Positions 58,515 to 64,000 of a stretch of DNA of 64,000 bases are shown here, piece by piece (position 1 is the first letter of the stretch; every line of letters starts with the position of its first letter). Under the pieces are notes generated by a model that was not told where the DNA came from, did no database searches, and saw only the letters and a list, made by a program, of their open reading frames with translations. Location: NCBI RefSeq assembly GCF_027595985.1, contig NC_073307.1, positions 47,532,509 to 47,596,508 on the forward strand. Direction: 5' to 3'. The position numbers were made by a program, and so were the translations under genes. Source of the DNA: Sorex araneus. Lineage: Eukaryota > Chordata > Mammalia > Eulipotyphla > Soricidae.

Positions 58515-59890
58515 TACCCACCCTCCATGAAACTCACAGCGAGAGCTCCAAACCCAGAGCATCTTCCCAAAGAATGACAGGTTTGAACTCCGCATGTATA
58601 CCTCAACTTATACTTGAGAAATGAGCCCCCCGACATCTAACTTGGGAAACCAACTGGGCTCATGGTCTGAAGCTCATGGCCCCAGGGCCCAGTCCTGCCC
58701 AGTAGGGTAGCTTCAACAGTGACAAGCCTACATCAAAATGTTGGTCTGAGGCCAACCTGCCAGAGTGTCCTCCAGGCTGGAGACTGGGGCTTCCATCTTT
58801 GTCCTGCCTTTGGCTGGCCCCTATGCTCTTGGAACACCAATATCTTCTGGAGGGGAGCTTTTTATCTGCATCTGGTGTCCTAGTTTTTTGGCTGTCCCAA
58901 GGGACGCCTTTTCACTCCCTGTCTCTGGAGACCAAGCGTTCATCAATATCTCAAGAAAGGAACTACTATCCCCCTCTTGGCATCCTAAGAAAAACCAATA
59001 GTTCTACTTAAACCTCAGCATCTTCTGGTTCTCGTGGCCTGTGGGACTTACATGCTCTGAGTCCCATAATCAATGGGGGAAGTTCCCACCATCCGACACC
59101 CCAGGGTCCTGCCTTTCTGTGAAGGAGCCTTATTAATCATTGATCCTCAAGCTGGAGCTAAGAGACGGCTGCTAAGCCAGCACATTGCAGGGCTGACTGA
59201 ATCCTCCCAGAGACCCCCGTCTTGGGCACCATCTCCAGGCTCTGCCTCTGCTGCAGGCCAGGGCACTGCGACTGGGGAGGAACTTTACATGTGGCAGGCA
59301 GGGGCTGCTGATTGCTTCTTTGTTTTGCTGCTGCCCGAGAGACAGACACTCCCTGAGTGTATGGCTCTGGAGGCTGGGGGCGGGGCGGGGCTGTCAGAGA
59401 AGCAGGGGTGGGGTGGGGGTGCCTCTCCCGCCAAGCAACAACTCCTTTCTGGGATGCAGGCATCTGAGGCCCATCAACCTGAAGGACAGACTCTGGGTTT
59501 GAAACACATCTAGTGGATATTATTTAGAATTCTCAGAGAGAGGCCACAGAGGTCATCTGAACTCAAAGCGGATTCAATTTGAATGCAAAACCTGAATCCG
59601 AAACAATTTCTAAAGGAAAACATAGGCAGCAATTTCCCGGACAAGAGCTCTTGGCAATCCTTTTTTGAACCTTACTTTAAAGTGACAGCAGCAGAAGTGG
59701 AAAATAAGCAAGTCGTTACACATCAAACTAAAAAGCTTCTGGACCGCAAATGATGCCATCAACAAAATAAAAGGAAAAAGGACTGCTTGGGGAGAATCTT
59801 TGTAAACCTTTTACAAGACTGATAATCAAGATCTGCAAAGAATTCAAACAACTCAAAAGCAAAGAGAACCAGTTCAATTAAAACACATGC
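58515..59890. other. 1.4-kb repeat-poor block
   Basis: The longest stretch without a SINE in the upstream region. It carries a GC-rich part at 59200-59470 with a GGGGCGGGGCGGGG Sp1-type run (about 59378-59391) and 'cgactggggaggaac'. It lies about 25 kb upstream of the CSF1R ATG. It might be a regulatory block, the alternative first-exon region, or an old LTR; no exon can be defined. Confidence 0.4.
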
Positions 59891-59895
59891 AGATT

Positions 59896-59988
59896 GGGGC
59901 TGGAGCAATAGCACAGTGGGTAGGACGTTTGCCTTGCACGTGGCCGACCCGGGTTTGATTCCCAGCACCCCAAAAATAAAAAAAAAAG
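59896..59988 (+). mobile_element. SOR-1 SINE, 3' truncated
   Basis: 'ggggctggagcaatagcacagtggg', 'cgggtttgattcccagcacccc', then directly an A-tail. Confidence 0.88.
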
Positions 59989-60298
59989 GCAGATGGCTTG
60001 AATAGACACTTCGCCCAAGAGGTCCCACAAAAGCCAGCAAGGGCTGGGATGGGACTCAAGCAGGACACACGTGCTTGTCCTGTGCTCAGCCCTAGACACC
60101 ACCCCTCAGTCCCCAGAGTCCAGCCAGGAGTCGCTCTCACACATTCAAATTGTTTCCAAGTATTTGAAAAGTAAGTGGTAAAGTACGAAAACATAAAACA
60201 GTATGAAGTTTCCTTACAAAATTATAAATATCATGTAACACAGTAATTCCACTCTGGGTATTTATCCAAAGAAGATGAACACACTAAAAAAGTCCTAT

Positions 60299-61583
60299 AA
60301 AAAAGTCTTTCTTTTTTTTTTTTTTTTTTTTTAAATTTTATTGAATCACCATGTGGAGGGTTACATAGTTCTCAGGATTATGTCGGTTATACAGTTCTCA
60401 AACACCCTTCACTTCACCAGTGCCCATCTTCCATCACCAACCCCCCCAGTATACCTGCCACCCCCTCCCACCTCCCCAGTCCCAACCCTTGCACATATGT
60501 TTCACTTCGTTTACGCCTTATTTCGATTACATTCCATGTTTCAACACACAACTCACTACCGTTGTTGGGGTTTCCCCCAAAAAAGAAAAGCAGTCCTATT
60601 GCCAAGGAGGCATTTGATAGTTCTCCATTGCTAAGAATATAGAGATATTAAGTCCCGCTGTTTGTTACATAGTTTTTCTTTTTCCCCCTTGCCCCGCGCC
60701 ACCGAGTTCACGCCTGTTTTAGTAATCTCCACGCTGCCTGACAAGGGAAAAAAAAACCGAAAAGGATGGTTATTTCCCGTCATCAGCAGGCGTGGGGCTC
60801 TGGCTTAGTTGATAGACTTGTAGAGTATCTGCAAGCAGTCTCTGGAACCGAAGGTCTTGCGCTGGTATCGGCTCCGGCTCGAGATTCCACCAGCGTCCCG
60901 CTGTTCCTTGTACATAATTTTTCCCCTTATATCCCATTCCCACGCCACCAGGTCTGTTTGCTTAATGGACATCACACTGTAGTTGATGACACACCGCGTT
61001 TCTTCCCGAGAAAGAAGAAAATTTCCTCTCGGCCGGCGTGGGGATATAGCTTAGTTCAGTCTAGTGAGATGGCTACCACTTTGATTGCCTTCAATATTTC
61101 AGCAACAGACTTACTATTAGGATCTCCCACAAAAGTCCGCCCCATTAGAAAGGAACCATTACATAATGCTCATACTAAGATAACATTAAGTCGCGCGGCC
61201 GCAGCAGCGGCCGCGCGGTTTTGGGTTTCTGTATAAAGTCCAGGGAAAGTACAACCAGAAATAACATCACTACAAACTTTTACCCTTTTATGGTGCTCAT
61301 AAGATGGAGAAACCTAGAGAGAGGCTCGGCGTCTCCGTTTTGCGCTCAGGAAAACCGCGGCCCCTGCGCTGTGCTCAGGAGGGAGGAGTTGAGAGAGAGA
61401 CAGGTTAAAAGAATTGGGGGATGCCCGGGTCCCACAGCTTCAGCACGCCGTGGGGTCTCTGGTCCCATGCCGGAATTAGTTCAGTGGGCTGCTTGGGGTC
61501 CGAGGGCGCTCCCTCGGGCCCCTCCATCATGCTCCTTCCACAGCCGGGTCCAAAAGGCTAAAAAAAAAAAAAGTCTTTCTTTT
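60299..61583 (-). mobile_element. L1-ended retroposon, 1.25-kb copy with target-site duplication
   Basis: Target-site duplication aaaaaagtctttctttt (60299-60315 and 61567-61583). On - it starts GC-rich near 61566 and ends 'cacatggtgattcaataaaa' plus A-run near 60316. It holds two similar cassettes, each with 'aacagcggga(c)' and 'gggaaaaa' text, so it looks internally duplicated. A CpG-rich inverted repeat lies at 61192-61217. Confidence 0.9.
61192..61217. repeat. CpG-rich perfect inverted repeat
   Basis: 11-nt arms CGCGCGGCCGC / GCGGCCGCGCG around AGCA; contains two GCGGCCGC octamers. Confidence 0.95.
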
Positions 61584-61859
61584 AAAAAAGGAACTGCTTT
61601 TTTCTTTTCAGCTGTATCATTCCATCAAAATTTTAGAATTCCTGGAGTGCACTGCCGCATTTGCTGCTGCACCACATCCCCCACTCTGCGTCACATACAC
61701 CAGGACTGGCACCCACATTGGATGGGATGTAACGTAGAAGGCAACCAATCTCGATTAAGAAAATATTAACACACAGGCTTAACCTGTAACAACATGTTAG
61801 TAATCTCTTATACAAGAGCTTAATTGCTCCAGGGTGAGATACAACAATATTCACACTCT

Positions 61860-62032
61860 TTTTTTTTTTCTTTTTTGGGTCACACCTGGTGATGCCCAGG
61901 GCTTACTTTTGGCTTTTCACTCAGGAATTACTCCTGGCAGTGCTCGGGGGACCATATAGGATGCTGGGAATGAACCCGGGTCGACCGCATGCAAGGCAAA
62001 CGCCCTACCTGCTGTTCTATCGCTCCAGCCCA
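61860..62032 (-). mobile_element. SOR-1 SINE
   Basis: 'tttttgggtcacacctggtgatgcccagg', 'ggaccatataggatgctggg', 'gttctatcgctccagccc'. Flanked by 'cacactctttt' and 'acacactttctttt'. Confidence 0.9.
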
Positions 62033-62257
62033 TGACACACTTTCTTTTAAGGAAATCTTTTTTGATTATTTTTAGTAAAATAACCATAACAAGCAATAAA
62101 TCATTTAGGGCCTGCTATTGGGTTAGGTTTGGGTGGAGGTTGGGAAAATAGGAAACAGTGGTGTTGAGAAGGTGTAATGGTGGTTGGTGTTGGATTGGTA
62201 TTGGAATATTGAATGTAATAAATCACTGTGAACAATTTTATAAAAATAAAATTTACT
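62033..62257. other. unassigned AT-rich stretch
   Basis: Contains TGG/TTG-rich text at 62110-62210 and 'gaataaatcactgtgaacaat'. Perhaps a diverged retroposon end. Confidence 0.35.
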
Positions 62258-63210
62258 GTATCACTGTATCACTGTCATCCGTTGAGCAGGCACCAGTAAC
62301 GTCTCTATTTGTCCCAGCCCTGAGATTTTTTTTAAGTTATTTATTTTATTGAATCACCATGTGGAAAGTTACAAAGTTCTCAGGCTTATGTCTCAGTTAT
62401 ACAATGCTCAAACACCTGTCCCTTCACCAGTGCCCATATTCCACCACCAAAAACCCCAGTATACCTCCCACCCCTCGCCCCCCCCCACCCCCGCCTGCAT
62501 AACTGATAAATTTCACTTCATTTTCTCTTTACCTTGATTACATTCCATATTTCAACACAAAACTCACTATTATTGTTGGAGTTTCTCCCCAAAAAAGACA
62601 GCCCTACTGCCAAGGAAGCATTTGATAATTAGTTTTCCATTGCTGAGAATGAAGAGATATGAAGTCCCGCTGTTCCGAGTACATAACTCTTTTTTTTCTC
62701 CTTCCCGCACCACCAAGTTCGTACCTGCTTAATAGTTCTCATAATATGGCAGACACTACGCCGCTTCTCCCCAAAAAGGGAAAAAAAAAAAACGAGAAAG
62801 AAGGATCTTTCCCTTCCTCGGCCTGCGTGGGGCTATGGCTTACTTCACAGTCTAGAGACATGGCTGCAAGCAGTTTCTGGGACCAGAAGTAGTCTAGCTG
62901 GCCTCCGGATCCTGGTCAATCAGCAGCAAAGCGGCCGCACAAAAGTGTGGCCACCCAGGTCGAATCTCGGCAGAGCGTGCGCCGGTATTGGCCCCGGCCC
63001 GAGACTACCCAAGCGTCCCCCAGCCCTGAGATTTTAGCAGCCTCTGCTTACTCATCTTTCCCAATGGTAGGAGGCTCTTTCAGAGTCAGGGGAATAAGAC
63101 CTATTATTGTTACTGTATTTGGCATAAGGAATATGCCACGGAGAGCTTGTCAGGCTCTTCTGTTTGGGGGGAATACTCTGGATAGCTTGCCAGTCTCTCT
63201 GAGAGGGACG
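62258..63210 (-). mobile_element. SOR-2 SINE (long variant) split by a retroposon
   Basis: Halves at 62258-62329 and 63019-63210 join across the 17-bp duplication cccagccctgagatttt. Tail (ACAGTGAT)n at the left; the tRNA head is missing at the right. Confidence 0.88.
62330..63018 (-). mobile_element. L1-ended retroposon nested in SOR-2
   Basis: 689 bp between the two copies of the target-site duplication (62313-62329 and 63019-63035). The 5' end on - is 'gggacgcttgggtagtctcgg'; the 3' end is 'cacatggtgattcaataaaa' and A-run. Contains GCGGCCGC at about 62931. Confidence 0.93.
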
Positions 63211-63480
63211 GAGAATGTATATCAGAGAATACAAGCAAGTATGTTAAAACCAAACACATGTGTGCTGCTTTAGGCACATCAGTGGGCTAGACCATAAGAG
63301 GTCATGCAGTCACTTTGTACCCTGACAGAGACAAAGCGCGAACAACAGAACTCTCATCTATTGCTGGGGGCAATCGGTTTGGCAGACCCTTATAATATTC
63401 AAAAGAAAATCCAGTAACCCAAGTGAAATGGAAATGTCTGTTCATACAGAATCCTCTATGCAAACGTTGACAGTGGCTTT
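63211..63480. other. unassigned, possibly L1
   Basis: 'cactttgtaccctgacagag', 'ggcagacccttataatattc': resembles L1 3' sequence but too short to assign. Confidence 0.35.
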
Positions 63481-63482
63481 GT

Positions 63483-63605
63483 GGGGCGGGGAGGTGGCTC
63501 AAAGGACTGGAGTATGTGCTCTGCATGCAGAATCCCTGGGGTCAATTGCCAGCATTGCATGGTCTCTAGAGCACTTCCAGGAGAGAGCCCCCAAATCAAC
63601 AATAA
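63483..63605 (+). mobile_element. decayed tRNA-type SINE
   Basis: 'gggcggggaggtggctcaaagg', 'gctctgcatgcagaatccctgggg', 'gtctctagagcacttccagg'. Confidence 0.6.
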
Positions 63606-63619
63606 AATGAATATGCGAA

Positions 63620-64000
63620 AATTGTATTTTTAATTTTTTTTTTATTTTTTAAATGTAGGAGTATTGCTATAAAATAAAATAATAACTTATATGACAAAGG
63701 CCTTCTCTCCAGGAGCCCAGGGGAATTGTGCAATAGCTCTGAGCTCCTGCTTTGTAAGCAGAAGGCCATGTGTTCAGATCTCTGTTGTCATCACGTTTGC
63801 AGAATGTGAACCTTTCAGTTTCTCCTCTTTGAGCTTGGCAGCTGTGATGTCTGTGATCTCTGGTACCGCAAGTCATTTCTCTCACATCGTGGCCAGTTAC
63901 ATGCACAAGCACCACCCCCGGGATGCAGCCCCCAGGACGTGTAGAAGTGAAAAGTATGTGAGCGCGACAGGGCCAGCATCTGTGTGAGCCACACAGTTAC
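63620..64000. other. right edge, unassigned
   Basis: A/T-rich, then about 0.3 kb of mixed sequence. An open + frame of 98 codons (63691-63987) shows no known domain. A SINE-like 'gcaatagctctgagctcctgc' starts it. No PDGFRB exon is seen. Confidence 0.4.

Noticed and set aside
61192-61217. NotI linker contamination
   Set aside because: The element has genuine target-site duplications and a related copy carries a similar octamer, so a natural origin is more likely.
63691-63987. 98-codon + strand open frame at the right edge
   Set aside because: No domain and no splice sites; it begins in SINE-like sequence.
59500-64000. PDGFRB 3' exons, expected upstream of CSF1R
   Set aside because: No kinase-tail sequence or matching 3' UTR is visible; the window seems to end before it.

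Overview
This is mammalian nuclear DNA, almost certainly from a shrew (Eulipotyphla, Sorex-like). Dozens of copies of a tRNA-derived SINE with pol III A and B boxes and an A-rich tail match what I know as the shrew SOR SINE. Split genes with GT-AG introns, L1 LINEs and mammalian microsatellites agree. The order HMGXB3 (+) then CSF1R (-) is the known mammalian synteny (human 5q32). There are no bacterial features.

Region 1 (1-6.55 kb): the last five coding exons of HMGXB3 on the + strand (381 codons, stop at 5977-5979) and its 3' UTR. Region 2 (6.5-34.3 kb): the complete coding part of CSF1R on the - strand, in 21 coding exons that join in frame to a 957-residue receptor tyrosine kinase (signal peptide, five Ig domains, one membrane helix, split kinase, C-terminal Tyr-Gln-Phe-Cys). 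The two genes converge tail to tail, and their poly(A) signals overlap in one near-palindrome at 6521-6533. A PU.1/ETS-rich macrophage-type promoter lies just upstream of the CSF1R ATG (34.31-34.44 kb), and a candidate intronic enhancer (FIRE-like) lies at about 31.4-31.7 kb.

Region 3 (34.4-64 kb) has no recognisable gene. In other mammals this is the long 5' intron between the trophoblast first exon and the first coding exon of CSF1R. Here it is a layered repeat landscape. Two old L1 bodies on the + strand (43.4-48.4 and 52.0-56.6 kb) and one on the - strand (36.6-37.9 kb) are cut up by SINEs, by short L1-ended retroposons and by microsatellites. PDGFRB, expected upstream of CSF1R, is not reached.

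The repeats hold the less expected biology. A SINE subfamily shares a 23-bp duplication of its pol III B box. A second SINE family reuses the same tRNA head on a different body with an ACAGTGAT tail. A family of 0.6-1.25 kb retroposons has a promoter-like 5' end (ETS and YY1 motifs), an L1-like 3' end and clear target-site duplications. A short intronic stretch is patched together from two other pieces of the same intron. In these notes 'SOR-1' is the common SINE, 'SOR-2' the family with the ACAGTGAT tail, and 'L1-ended retroposon' the third family; these are working names, not database names.
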